Positions 44,857-53,385 of a stretch of 64,000 nucleotides of DNA are shown here, one piece after another. A model generated the notes under the pieces. It made no database searches and was not told where the DNA came from. It saw nothing but the letters and a program-made list of their open reading frames with translations. Numbering within the stretch: position 1 is the first letter of the stretch; each line of letters opens with the position of its first letter. The position numbers and the translations under genes were made by a program. Source of the DNA: Desulfobacteraceae bacterium (lineage in GTDB: Bacteria > Desulfobacterota > Desulfobacteria > Desulfobacterales > Desulfobacteraceae); the NCBI GenBank assembly GCA_016743945.1, contig JADGFI010000032.1, positions 1 to 64,000 of the forward strand, read 5' to 3'.

Positions 44857-44909
44857 TTTGAATGATATCCAACCAGTATTCAAATCGATTGAAGATCATT
44901 CAAATTTTT
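44857..44909 (+). terminator. Probable terminator with 10-bp arms and T-run
   Basis: TTTGAATGAT (44857-44866) and ATCATTCAAA (44895-44904) pair perfectly around a 28-nt loop and are followed by TTTTT. It lies downstream of the small membrane-protein gene and upstream of the GNAT gene, which suits a transcript end. The long loop lowers confidence. Confidence 0.4.
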
Positions 44910-44996
44910 AGGCAATACGGTTTGCCGTCAGATAATAATGAATACCCAGGTCCGCACATTATGTTATGCACACATTATTAAAGGTTAAAATATTTC

Positions 44997-45530
44997 ATGA
45001 ATAGAATAGAAACAATTGAAAGTTCAAGGCTCAAATTTAACGCAATCAACTCAAATGATATTGATTTTCTTTGTCGGTACTACACCGATCCTGAATTGAC
45101 AAAATTTTTGCCTTCAGGAGAACCATATAAAAAAAATAAAGTTGTCGAACTGCTAAATAACAGAATTAAACATTGGAACAAACATCATTTTGGTACATAT
45201 CTTCTTTCATTAAAACCATCAGGAAAAATTATTGGGTATTGTGGATTAGAATATGTGCAAGACACAGAGTTTGTTGACATCCGATATGGAATTACAACTG
45301 AACATTGGGGTAAAGGATTTGCAAAAGAAGCATCCATTAGATGCATAGAGCATGGATTCAATGATATAGGGCTGTCCATAATCTACGGTGCTGCTGTGCC
45401 GGTGAACGTAGTTTCGATAGAAATACTGAAAAAAATTGGAATGAAGCCATATGAAGATGGCAATTTTTATGATGATGATGTCGATTACTATAAAATTAAT
45501 AAATACGATTTTTTAAAAGCCAAAGCCTAA
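44997..45530 (+). CDS. GNAT-family N-acetyltransferase (RimJ/RimL type)
   Basis: This 177-residue acetyltransferase is of the RimJ/RimL-like GNAT group, which acetylates protein N termini, antibiotics or small amines using acetyl-CoA. The motif A region is RYGITTEHWGKGFAKEA, where the loop HWGKGFA binds the CoA pyrophosphate. Motif B lies around VNVVSIEILKKIGM. There is no clear Shine-Dalgarno before ATG 44997. The gene is AT-rich and stands alone in an accessory stretch, so lateral acquisition is plausible. The substrate cannot be inferred. Confidence 0.85.
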   Translation: MNRIETIESSRLKFNAINSNDIDFLCRYYTDPELTKFLPSGEPYKKNKVVELLNNRIKHWNKHHFGTYLLSLKPSGKIIGYCGLEYVQDTEFVDIRYGITTEHWGKGFAKEASIRCIEHGFNDIGLSIIYGAAVPVNVVSIEILKKIGMKPYEDGNFYDDDVDYYKINKYDFLKAKA

Positions 45531-45615
45531 AACATAGATTTATACGAAAGGCAGTTTGTACAAGGGCCGATTGTCCCCATAGCTTTTTGAGCTTAAAACC
45601 TATATTTCTTAATGT

Positions 45616-45689
45616 CCTATTTCATCTTTCGTCCTTAGGATCGCAAACATTTTCTTTCATCTGCGATCCTTAGATAACTTTCGGATAGG
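45616..45689 (+). ncRNA. Candidate structured leader before a 31-codon ORF
   Basis: CTTAGGATCGCA (45634-45645) and TGCGATCCTTAG (45662-45673) pair with one mismatch. An outer pair CCTAT (45616-45620) / ATAGG (45685-45689) can close a larger stem around it. The structure ends about 15 nt before an AAAAAGGAG ribosome-binding site. No known riboswitch consensus was recognised. It may be an attenuator-like leader or part of a decayed mobile element. Confidence 0.35.
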
Positions 45690-45716
45690 TTATTGCAACA
45701 TAAAAAGGAGAATGTG

Positions 45717-45896
45717 ATGACACAAATTAAAAATCTGTTCAATAAAGGTGATCGACGGCAAATCAAGGACCAAAGATTCCTGGTGACTGCAAAGGAAACA
45801 CCGGAACAGTGAACAGGTTTGAAGCGTGGTAGCGGATTGGACAGAAGGTATAAGCAGATTCATTTAGTCAAAGGTATCAGCCGCCGGGTGGGGTAA
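45717..45896 (+). pseudogene. Small ORF with good RBS, interrupted by in-frame TGA
   Basis: ATG at 45717 follows AAAAAGGAG at ideal spacing and opens 31 codons ending in TGA (45810-45812). The same frame continues without a stop for another 27 codons to TAA at 45896, and both parts have similar basic composition (FNKGDRRQIKDQR; LKRGSGLDRRYKQ). So it could be a 31-aa peptide, a decayed small gene with a nonsense mutation, or a UGA-containing ORF. No Cys partner or clear SECIS was seen, which argues against selenocysteine. No family was recognised. Confidence 0.4.
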
Positions 45897-46105
45897 TTTT
45901 ATATCACAATGTCCCATGGGCTTAAAAACAATTGCGTTTACTGGTATTCCCAGGACTCAGTCGAGATAAATTAACGGGACTCCTATATCTGGTATTTGTT
46001 TTTTAAGATTGCTTTGTTGCATTGGAATTCAATTTCAGTTAATTTGACCATGATTTAATCCTAATGTTTCATATCGGCCGGACATTTTTTTTGGGGAGAG
46101 TAAAG

Positions 46106-49100
46106 TTGAGAGCAATAAATTGTTTTTTCCACGCTGCATATCAATCTGCATATCAATGGGTGTTAATTCTTGTTTTTATCCTTGTCCTTCTGCCGCCCTG
46201 CCATGCAAAGGAGGACGTCTATGTCCCTGAATTGCTTGCTCCCTGGGTTGACTGGGTACTCCATGACAAACAAGAACAAGTGGAATGCGTTCCCCAATAT
46301 AACAATGGTGATATGGTTTTGTGTGCCTGGCCCTCGGAGTTGAACCTGGTGTTGAATAACCAGGGGGGAAGCTTTGGGCAGTCCTGGCTTGTGCACAGCG
46401 AAAGCTGGGTGGCACTGCCCGGCAATAGCAGCCAATGGCCGGGAAAGGTTCAGGTTGACGGAACCCCCTGGATAGTTGTTCAGAAGAACCAGCGGCCGGG
46501 AATTGAACTTCCTGTGGGAAACCATCGGGTAACCGGAAGCTTTACCTGGCTCAAACTGCCCGAGAATATTCAGATTCCACCAGAATCCGGCCTTGTATCA
46601 TTGAGGGTCAACGATGAAAAAATCCAATTTCCCAATCTTGATCTGTCCGGACGCTTATGGCTCAAACAAGTTCAGGCAGAAGAAAAAATTGAGAACCGGT
46701 TGAAAATTGAGAGCTTCAGGCTCATAAAGGATACCATCCCCTGTGAGGTTCTGCTTTATTTTACCCTTGATGTGGCAGGTGTTGCCCGGGAAATTACCAT
46801 GGGGCCTCTCTACGGACCGGAAAGTTTTACCCCCCTTTCATTAAATAGCCCTTTGCCTGCCAGGCTGGAACAGGACGGCCGCCTGCGCATACAGGTGCGG
46901 CCAGGCAAATTCCAGATACGTTTGAGTCTGCGGCATATGGGTGTTTTAAACGCCCTTTCCTTTCAATCCCCTGAAAATGGCAGTTGGCCCGGGCAGGAAA
47001 TATGGTCGTTTATGGCCCAGCCGGATTTGCGGCTGGTTGAGATCCATGGGGTTTTTCCGGTTGATCCCCTCCAGACATCAATGCCCAAGGGCTGGCATCG
47101 ATATCCTGCCTACCAACTCGCCCCTGGCAAGTCCATGGGGTTTAAACAAATCAAACGGGGGGATCCGCGTCCAGCGCCTGACCAACTGACATTGAACCGA
47201 AATCTCTGGCTTCGCTTTGATGGATCCGGGTATACGATTCAGGATACCATTAAGGGTAAAAAAAATACCAATTGGCGATTGGAAATTGATCCTGGCATCA
47301 CCCTTGGCCGGGTGTCAGTGGATGGAAGCGAACAATTGATTACCCAGCGCAAGGGGTCGGATCGGGCAGGGGTTGAACTTCGCAATGGTCTGGTGAATCT
47401 TGTGGCCGACAGTCTTTATCAGGGACGTATTTTTGCCCTTCCCGCCACGGGATGGGACCATGATTTTCAGCAGGCAAGGGGACGTCTGTTTTTGCCGCCG
47501 GGCTGGAAATTATTAAATGCCACAGGTATCGACAATATCCCCCACACCTGGATCAAACAATGGACCCTGCTGGATTTTTTTATTGTGCTTATTTTTACCA
47601 TTGCCCTGGCCAAACTTTTTTCAAAATCCCTGGCCGGGGTCGCCTTTGTCACCCTGGTACTGACCTTTCATGAACCAGGGGCGCCGCTCTATGTCTGGCT
47701 GGCGCTATTGATCGGTTTTGCCCTGCTCAAATACCTTCCCCCGGGAAGGTTTAAAAGATGTGTTAAAATTTATCAGGGATTGGTTATTATATCCCTTGTT
47801 GCCATTGTAATTCCCTATACCGTTGATGCCCTTCGCATCGGTATGTACCCCCAGCTGGAAAGACCCTGGACCTCAATGAGCGAATATGCCGGCCGGCCAA
47901 AAGCCTCGCCCCCACAGATGGATATGGTCCAGGAAATGGCTGGCGACCCCTTGCCAACCAAGTCTGTGGCAAGGCTTTCCAAGGCCATGAATCAAAAAAA
48001 GCAGGCAGCTTTAAGCCCTAAGTTCGATAAAAGATCTTCCTATTATGGCTCCCAGGTCATGCAGCATGATCCCAAATCTCTTACCCAGACAGGGCCAGGC
48101 ATGCCACAATGGCTCGCCTTTGAGACAATTGATTTTAGCTGGTCAGGACCGGTTACAAGGGATCAGACCGTCTCGTTTACCTTGATCGGCCCGACGCTAA
48201 ATTTGACCTTGGCCTTTGTGAGGGTAGCGCTTATCTTGGTGCTGGCCCTGGGCATGATAGGTATCGCCTACCGCCCCAAGAAAGGACTTGATTTCTCTGG
48301 CATGAAATCATTAAAGACATTTTTATTTTTGGCACTTTTTTTGTTGAGTCCCGCCCCGGCACAAACAACAGAAATTCCGTCTACTCAACTGCTGGATGAA
48401 TTAACACAACGGTTGCTTGAACAAGAGGATTGCTTTCCAAATTGCGCAAATATTTCAGTTATTGACATTGACATTGACCAGGAGCTGCTTTCCCTGGATA
48501 TTCATATGGACGCAGCTCTTTCTTCGGCAGTCCCCCTCCCATCCCATTCAAAATACTGGCTGCCCAATAGGGTGTCCATAGACGGCATTCCTGCCAAGGG
48601 CCTTTTGCGCAAGGGAAATAATTTGTGGGTGAAAGTGCCAAAGGGCAAGCATCTTGTGACCCTGGCAGGACCCATGCGAAAACAAAATTTGCTGGAGCTG
48701 CCCTTTCCCTTAAAGCCCCATAGGGTAAGCATAAAAGCCGACGGCTGGTCAGTGGAGGGGGTGCATCCCGACGGTAATGTGGATGCCCAATTGCAATTTA
48801 AGCGGATCATCAAACAGGATAATTTTCAGCAACAGGTATTGGAAACCGGTATTCTTCCTGGCTTTGTGCGGATTGAGAGAACCCTTCTTTTGGGCCTTGT
48901 CTGGAAAGTTCAGACAAGGATACATCGCTTAAGTCCCATGGGTTCTGGCCTGGTTCTGGATATTCCCCTTATCCCCGGAGAATCCATAACAACACAGGGG
49001 ATCCGGGTGAATCAAGGGATTGCCAAAATTACTCTGGGTGCCGATCAAACAGATTTTGGCTGGGAATCCTTTTTAGAACCGGCGGATCAGATTGAGCTTG

Positions 49101-50266
49101 TTCACAAACAAACCGCCTCCTGGACGGAAGTTTGGAAGGTGGATATAAGCCCCATATTCCATCTGGCATATGAGGGGATTCCGGTCATCCTCCATAAAAC
49201 CGGAAGCCGTTGGTATCCCACCTGGCATCCCTGGCCCAAGGAGAGAGTCCGTCTGGACATTAGCCGGCCTGCCGGAATTGAGGGGCAGACATTGACCATT
49301 GAGAAAAGCCATCTGGAATTACGTCCGGGCCGGAAAACCACGGCGGCAAGGTTGACCCTATCCATCAAAAGCAGTCAGGGAGGACAGCATCCCCTTACCC
49401 TGCCGGCCACGGCTAAATTGCAGGAAATACGGATAATGGGCAAGCTTGCCCCCATCCGCCAGGAAGGTCGGCAGGTGATGCTTCCCATTCTCCCTGGTCA
49501 ACAGAACATTGCCTTAAAATGGCTTGAATCAACCCCAATGACACCCCGATACTCAAGTTCCCGTGTTGATTTGGGGGCTGATAGTGTGAATGCCAGCGTG
49601 GATATTTATCTTCCGGCCAACCGCTGGCCCTTTTTTGTGTGGGGGGAGCAATTGGTGGGTCCTGCCATTCTTTTCTGGTCTGTTGTCATCGTCATTTTTC
49701 TGGGGGGGTTGGTTTTGTCAAAAACCGGATGGGCAAACTTAAAGTTTTACCACTGGTTTTTACTGGGCATCGGCATGTCCATGAGCAATCTTATCGCCTG
49801 TCTTATCGTTATGGGGTGGTTAGTTGCCCTGGATCAAAAAAATAAAGTGATTCACCTTGAGGGCCTTAGGTTTAACCTTGTACAAACCGGACTGGTCTTT
49901 TTGACCCTGGCCGCCCTTGGATCTCTTGTTTTTGCTATCTCCAATGGATTGCTGGGCCATCCTGATATGAATATCATGGGCAATGGATCCAACAGCCTTC
50001 TTCTAAGATGGTATCAGGATGTAAGCGGCCCAATACTTCCGGAGGCCTGGGTGTTTTCAATCCCCATGCTGGCCTATCGAATTGCAATGCTTTCCTGGGC
50101 CCTTTGGTTGTCCTTCTGGCTTGTGGGAATTTTAAAGTGGGGGTGGCAGCAATTTATGGTACCAACCATTTGGTACCGTCTGCCCCCCAGAATTAAAAAG
50201 GTTAACAAGGCATCAGCCCAAAAGGAACGGACAGATTCTTTTGGCGCTTCTGACAAATTGCCATGA
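46106..50266 (+). CDS. Very large two-half membrane protein of unknown function
   Basis: About 1386 residues, not recognised as a named family. A signal-peptide-like segment (WVLILVFILVLLPPCHA) is near the N terminus. It is followed by a beta-rich extracytoplasmic region of about 450 residues, a block of several transmembrane segments (DFFIVLIFTIALAKLF to VAIVIPYTVDAL), and another near 700. A second signal-like segment then begins at an internal Met (codon at 48302, FLFLALFLLSPAPAQT). The second half resembles the first, with a Cys pair near the start (CFPNC), W-x-P and DGIPAKG...GKHLVTLAGP-type segments, and ends in more membrane segments. The structure suggests tandem duplication or fusion of two exported membrane proteins. 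TTG at 46106 with GGGGAG upstream is preferred over ATG 46064, which lacks an RBS. The next gene is a small exported protein in the same orientation. Confidence 0.75.
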   Translation: MRAINCFFHAAYQSAYQWVLILVFILVLLPPCHAKEDVYVPELLAPWVDWVLHDKQEQVECVPQYNNGDMVLCAWPSELNLVLNNQGGSFGQSWLVHSESWVALPGNSSQWPGKVQVDGTPWIVVQKNQRPGIELPVGNHRVTGSFTWLKLPENIQIPPESGLVSLRVNDEKIQFPNLDLSGRLWLKQVQAEEKIENRLKIESFRLIKDTIPCEVLLYFTLDVAGVAREITMGPLYGPESFTPLSLNSPLPARLEQDGRLRIQVRPGKFQIRLSLRHMGVLNALSFQSPENGSWPGQEIWSFMAQPDLRLVEIHGVFPVDPLQTSMPKGWHRYPAYQLAPGKSMGFKQIKRGDPRPAPDQLTLNRNLWLRFDGSGYTIQDTIKGKKNTNWRLEIDPGITLGRVSVDGSEQLITQRKGSDRAGVELRNGLVNLVADSLYQGRIFALPATGWDHDFQQARGRLFLPPGWKLLNATGIDNIPHTWIKQWTLLDFFIVLIFTIALAKLFSKSLAGVAFVTLVLTFHEPGAPLYVWLALLIGFALLKYLPPGRFKRCVKIYQGLVIISLVAIVIPYTVDALRIGMYPQLERPWTSMSEYAGRPKASPPQMDMVQEMAGDPLPTKSVARLSKAMNQKKQAALSPKFDKRSSYYGSQVMQHDPKSLTQTGPGMPQWLAFETIDFSWSGPVTRDQTVSFTLIGPTLNLTLAFVRVALILVLALGMIGIAYRPKKGLDFSGMKSLKTFLFLALFLLSPAPAQTTEIPSTQLLDELTQRLLEQEDCFPNCANISVIDIDIDQELLSLDIHMDAALSSAVPLPSHSKYWLPNRVSIDGIPAKGLLRKGNNLWVKVPKGKHLVTLAGPMRKQNLLELPFPLKPHRVSIKADGWSVEGVHPDGNVDAQLQFKRIIKQDNFQQQVLETGILPGFVRIERTLLLGLVWKVQTRIHRLSPMGSGLVLDIPLIPGESITTQGIRVNQGIAKITLGADQTDFGWESFLEPADQIELVHKQTASWTEVWKVDISPIFHLAYEGIPVILHKTGSRWYPTWHPWPKERVRLDISRPAGIEGQTLTIEKSHLELRPGRKTTAARLTLSIKSSQGGQHPLTLPATAKLQEIRIMGKLAPIRQEGRQVMLPILPGQQNIALKWLESTPMTPRYSSSRVDLGADSVNASVDIYLPANRWPFFVWGEQLVGPAILFWSVVIVIFLGGLVLSKTGWANLKFYHWFLLGIGMSMSNLIACLIVMGWLVALDQKNKVIHLEGLRFNLVQTGLVFLTLAALGSLVFAISNGLLGHPDMNIMGNGSNSLLLRWYQDVSGPILPEAWVFSIPMLAYRIAMLSWALWLSFWLVGILKWGWQQFMVPTIWYRLPPRIKKVNKASAQKERTDSFGASDKLP

Positions 50267-50480
50267 TTAAATATGAATGGCGGTGGTGATATATCGATTG
50301 GTGGTGGTTTGTATGGGGGGGGGGTGGAAAAAAAAATAAAAATAAATATTGTCAAAGAAGGCCAGTCAACATGCATTCCATAGAATAAATTTTTCTTTTA
50401 AGGCCAAACTCTTTTGGGTTGCACGGTTTTTGCTTTTCTCCTTTCTGAATAAAAAATTATTAAGTTTAAGGAGGCCTGCA

Positions 50481-50984
50481 ATGGAAAGAAGAGACTGGTT
50501 GAAAAAATTTTTGAGATGCTGCTGTGTGTCAGGTATTCTGTTCGGTTTGGCATTCCCATCCTTTGGGTGGGCTTCTGAACCCGAGTCCTGGAAAAATTTA
50601 AAATTCAGTGTTCGGATATTTTCCATTCCAGAAAACTTCAGCCTGGAACAGATGTCTTTTTCTTATAATGGGCTTGCGGGTCGCGGAAAATTATCAAGTA
50701 TTAACCCGGCTGAGGCGGTTTCCCGGGAAAGATTAATTCCGGTTAATCCATTGGCTGATTTTTCAGAGAAACCAAACAGGCCCAATGTCTTAAATAACCG
50801 CATACGCGAGATCGGAAAATTGTTTCTCCGATATATAAATATTGATGGACCGGCCTATGGGGAGAGAGGAGGAGAATCAGGGTTTTCCACCCCCAACCGT
50901 CCCAGGGATCAAACGATATCCTTTGAGTTTGAGTCAACCCCGTCCAATTTCAGTGGAGCTGTGCTATTTACCATGAATATCTGA
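50481..50984 (+). CDS. Small exported hypothetical protein downstream of the giant membrane protein
   Basis: The 167 residues begin MERRDWLKKFLRCCCVSG followed by a hydrophobic stretch ending SFGWA, a signal peptide with a twin-arginine-like start and a Cys triplet. The mature part is beta-rich with no recognised family (LKFSVRIFSIPENFSLEQM and a Pro/Arg-rich C terminus ending in AVLFTMNI). The reading frame is open from 50349, but ATG 50481 has AAGGAGG 6 nt upstream and starts exactly at the signal peptide. It lies about 215 bp after the giant membrane protein and probably acts with it at the cell surface (context only). Confidence 0.65.
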   Translation: MERRDWLKKFLRCCCVSGILFGLAFPSFGWASEPESWKNLKFSVRIFSIPENFSLEQMSFSYNGLAGRGKLSSINPAEAVSRERLIPVNPLADFSEKPNRPNVLNNRIREIGKLFLRYINIDGPAYGERGGESGFSTPNRPRDQTISFEFESTPSNFSGAVLFTMNI

Positions 50985-51100
50985 TGGTATGTGTCATTTC
51001 CCGGGAAAGGGCCTCTCCTTTCCTGATTTTTTTTGAGCAGTCCGTTTTAAGCAGCCCTTGATGGGAGACATCTGACGTATGATGATTTACTTAACCCAAT

Positions 51101-51136
51101 CAGAGAAAATGATTTCAATCGGAATCATTTTCTCTG
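51101..51136. promoter_or_regulatory. Perfect 14-bp inverted repeat in intergenic region 50985-51320
   Basis: CAGAGAAAATGATT (51101-51114) and AATCATTTTCTCTG (51123-51136) are perfect inverse copies around an 8-nt loop. No T-run follows, so it is either a rho-assisted transcript end for the exported-protein gene or a regulator site for the gene at 51321. The rest of the 336-bp gap shows no gene; the last bases hold an AAAAAAAGGGGG ribosome-binding site for that gene. Confidence 0.5.
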
Positions 51137-51320
51137 TGACAGTGACGATTGTTTTAGACAGCTTTTTTTTCGGTTATTTGATGGTATCGAATCTTTAGAA
51201 AATTTTCTGATTGAAAACCGGATGGGAATTTTTACCTCCCCTTATTTCATCTGCGGTTCTTAAGTTTTGAATTAAAAATACCGATCCCATAGGGATTAAG
51301 AAAAAAAGGGGGAATATACC

Positions 51321-51854
51321 ATGGTTTCCGTTCAAACAAATTTATCTGTTTTATCTTCTTTCAAGGAAAGTTCTTTTCAAACAACGAACCAGACGGTGAA
51401 TAAAAAAAATAAATTGAAATTATCAACCCAGCGTGAAATTTTTCAGTTTAGCGCTCAAATCAAAACAGATACCTGGCAAAACTTAAGTGATCAGAACGCA
51501 ATTCTCCATTTTAATCAGTTAAACACAGCGGATAAATCCTCATTATTTTATAAGAATACGCCCATTTCAGAACTCTCTTCGGATGAAGCCACCGCCCTCG
51601 TTCAAGCGGATGGTTATTTTGGAATTGATAAAACCTCCCAGCGGATTATTGATTTTGTAATAAAGGGCGCAGGAAATGATGTGGGGCGATTAAAAGCAGG
51701 AAGAGAAGGGGTCCTGAGAGGATTTAGCGAAGCGGGGAAGGCCTGGGGGGGAGATCTTCCGGATATGAGTTACAAAACAATAGAAAAAGCCATAAAAACC
51801 CTGGACGATAGAATTGCTCAGTTGGGTGGGAGCCCCACAAAAATAACTGCCTGA
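51321..51854 (+). CDS. Conserved hypothetical protein (177 aa), often mis-annotated as hydrogenase-4 component G
   Basis: The N-terminal half is polar and low in structure (Ser/Thr/Asn/Lys-rich). The C-terminal ~90 residues are a compact helical domain with GYFGIDKTSQRIIDF, VGRLKAGREGVLRGFSEAGKAWGGDLPD and SYKTIEKAIKTLDDRI. I recall this domain in many Gram-negative proteins annotated as hydrogenase-4 component G, a label not supported by the sequence, and its true function is unknown to me. There is no signal peptide or membrane segment. GGGGG precedes ATG 51321. Its neighbours are a CI-like repressor and a small exported protein, which give no clear functional link. Confidence 0.7.
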   Translation: MVSVQTNLSVLSSFKESSFQTTNQTVNKKNKLKLSTQREIFQFSAQIKTDTWQNLSDQNAILHFNQLNTADKSSLFYKNTPISELSSDEATALVQADGYFGIDKTSQRIIDFVIKGAGNDVGRLKAGREGVLRGFSEAGKAWGGDLPDMSYKTIEKAIKTLDDRIAQLGGSPTKITA

Positions 51855-51885
51855 ATTATTTTTTATAAAAAATGTTGCATTTTTT

Positions 51886-51969
51886 AAACAGCCATGTCAA
51901 ATAAACAATCAAGTTGGCTAAACAGCCATGTCAGATAAACAATTATTGATCGGACCTTGTACCGATCAA
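51886..51969. promoter_or_regulatory. Operator-like repeats before the CI-type repressor
   Basis: A 24-bp direct repeat, AAACAGCCATGTCA(A/G)ATAAACAAT, occurs at 51886-51909 and 51920-51943 (period 34, about three helical turns). It is followed by a perfect inverted repeat TTGATCGG / CCGATCAA (51946-51953 and 51962-51969, 8-bp spacer). TGGCTAAACAGCCA at 51915-51928 is also palindromic. The position just upstream of a repressor gene suggests autoregulation. Confidence 0.6.
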
Positions 51970-51995
51970 ACATGGCGTAATAGGGATGATGATGC

Positions 51996-52649
51996 ATGGT
52001 AGAAAACAAAATTGACATATTGCTTAAAAGAATTTTGAACGCCACCGGTATCAGTTCCCAGGCAGAATTAGCAAAAGAGCTTGGTATCAACCGATCCGGT
52101 ATCACCCATGCAAGAAATAAAAATAATATTCCGGAAAAATGGATTGTTAAGCTCTACCGACGGTTTAAGTTTAATCCTGAATGGATAGAAACCGGTGTGG
52201 GTCCGGTTTTTCTTAACACCCAATCCACCAATGATATCGCCTATAAGCAAATCCCCAAGGTGGCGGCTCGGCTGTCAGCCGGGACCGGATCCTTTGAATG
52301 CGGTGAGGAAATTTCTCAATATTTGTCCTTTCAGTCTTCCTGGCTTGCCAGAAAAGGACCTGCCGCCAGTATGGTGGCCATGGAAGTCTTTGGGAACAGC
52401 ATGGAACCGGTTATCCGGGAAGGCGATACCGTTCTTATTGACCAGTCCCAAAAAGCCATAATGGCAGGGGCTATCTATGCCGTGGGGGTGGAAGATACCA
52501 TCTTGGTCAAACGCTTGGAAAAGCATCCGGACAAGCTTGTTTTGTCCAGCGATAATAAAGACTTTGAACCTATCTATCTGGAAGCCGATGAGTTGGCAAA
52601 GGTTCGGATATTGGGCAGAGTGATCTGGAGTTCCAGGGAATACCGGTAA
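51996..52649 (+). CDS. CI/LexA-type repressor: HTH domain plus S24 peptidase-like domain
   Basis: The 217 residues carry a bacteriophage CI-type helix-turn-helix (about 18-60, AELAKELGINRSGITHAR) and a C-terminal S24 LexA-like domain. The Ser motif EVFGNSMEPVIREGDTVLID (catalytic Ser in GNSM) and the Lys in TILVKRLEK are both present. So it can probably undergo RecA-stimulated or other self-cleavage. This architecture is found in phage repressors and in chromosomal stress regulators. No phage genes are near, so it is likely a resident regulator or remnant. ATG 51996 has a weak AGGGAT upstream. The repeats upstream are probable operators. Confidence 0.88.
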   Translation: MVENKIDILLKRILNATGISSQAELAKELGINRSGITHARNKNNIPEKWIVKLYRRFKFNPEWIETGVGPVFLNTQSTNDIAYKQIPKVAARLSAGTGSFECGEEISQYLSFQSSWLARKGPAASMVAMEVFGNSMEPVIREGDTVLIDQSQKAIMAGAIYAVGVEDTILVKRLEKHPDKLVLSSDNKDFEPIYLEADELAKVRILGRVIWSSREYR

Positions 52650-52732
52650 GTTTTTTTGTAGCTGTTTTTTTTGATTGCTATGTTTAGTTTTTTCAACAAC
52701 AGATGAATTTTTTAAACGAAAAAGGAGATGTT

Positions 52733-53065
52733 ATGCAACTGACAAAAAAAAATATATATACCAGGGGTGTCATGGGGGTTGCTGCTCTGATTTGGGTTTT
52801 TGGGCTGTTGGCTGCCGGCAGTGACAGTATGTATATGCCTTGGTTGAATGTTGCGGGTGCAATTATTTTCCTGTTGGCAAGTCTTTGGCTTGGCCGGGCG
52901 CTACCTATGCTTGAGGCGGATAGGCTTGAGGCAAATAGGCTTGAGGCAAATAGGGTTGTTTCGTCTCCTGTGTCAGTGAGCACAAAGGTTTTTGCAACAT
53001 CTTTAGTAAAAAAACAAAATTCCCGAGTAAATTCGCGTTATACCAGTGGGTGGAGTACGGTGTGA
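52733..53065 (+). CDS. Small hypothetical membrane protein with 15-bp repeat
   Basis: This is a 110-residue protein with two hydrophobic segments (GVMGVAALIWVFGLLAAG and WLNVAGAIIFLLASLWLG). Three repeats of L-E-A-(D/N)-R follow, encoded by 15-bp tandem units (52910-52954), and then a Ser/Val/Arg-rich tail. It is probably anchored in the inner membrane with the tail on one side. The frame opens at 52703, but ATG 52733 has AAAGGAG at 8 nt and is preferred. No family was recognised. It stands 83 bp after the repressor gene and may be in its regulon (context only). Confidence 0.6.
   Translation: MQLTKKNIYTRGVMGVAALIWVFGLLAAGSDSMYMPWLNVAGAIIFLLASLWLGRALPMLEADRLEANRLEANRVVSSPVSVSTKVFATSLVKKQNSRVNSRYTSGWSTV
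52910..52954 (+). repeat. 15-bp tandem repeat (three units) in small membrane protein gene
   Basis: Units CTTGAGGCGGATAGG, CTTGAGGCAAATAGG, CTTGAGGCAAATAGG lie in frame. The last two are identical, so the repeat expanded recently. The unit length equals those after glcD and inside rpsF. Confidence 0.9.
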
Positions 53066-53243
53066 TTTTTATATGGATATATATTCATAGCCGCAATATG
53101 CGAATAGACACGATTAAAATTTGTTGTTATTAGAATAAAATCCATAATAAATATTAAAAATTAGCATAATTCTTGACGTTTACCCCTTTAATCTTTTGCA
53201 AAATTTCTGTAAACACATGATTTTTTAATGAATAAGTATCCAG

Positions 53244-53272
53244 TTTACAACGGGTATACATTCTGCTACAAG
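53244..53272 (+). promoter_or_regulatory. Possible promoter for the metF-hdrA-mvhD-metV-metF genes
   Basis: TTTACA (53244-53249) and TACAAG (53267-53272) are separated by 17 bp, about 115 bp upstream of the first gene. The match to sigma-70 is moderate. Nothing else of note was found in the 320-bp AT-rich gap (53066-53385) except the RBS AAGGGGAAC before 53386. Confidence 0.3.
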
Positions 53273-53385
53273 TAAACCGTGTTTTATTTGTTTTGTTTAT
53301 GTGATCGAGTGTGCAGTTTGTGTTGTAACAGGCTGTCCTAATTTTTCAACAGGACGGCGTTAAAACAATATAAGGGGAACAATAT

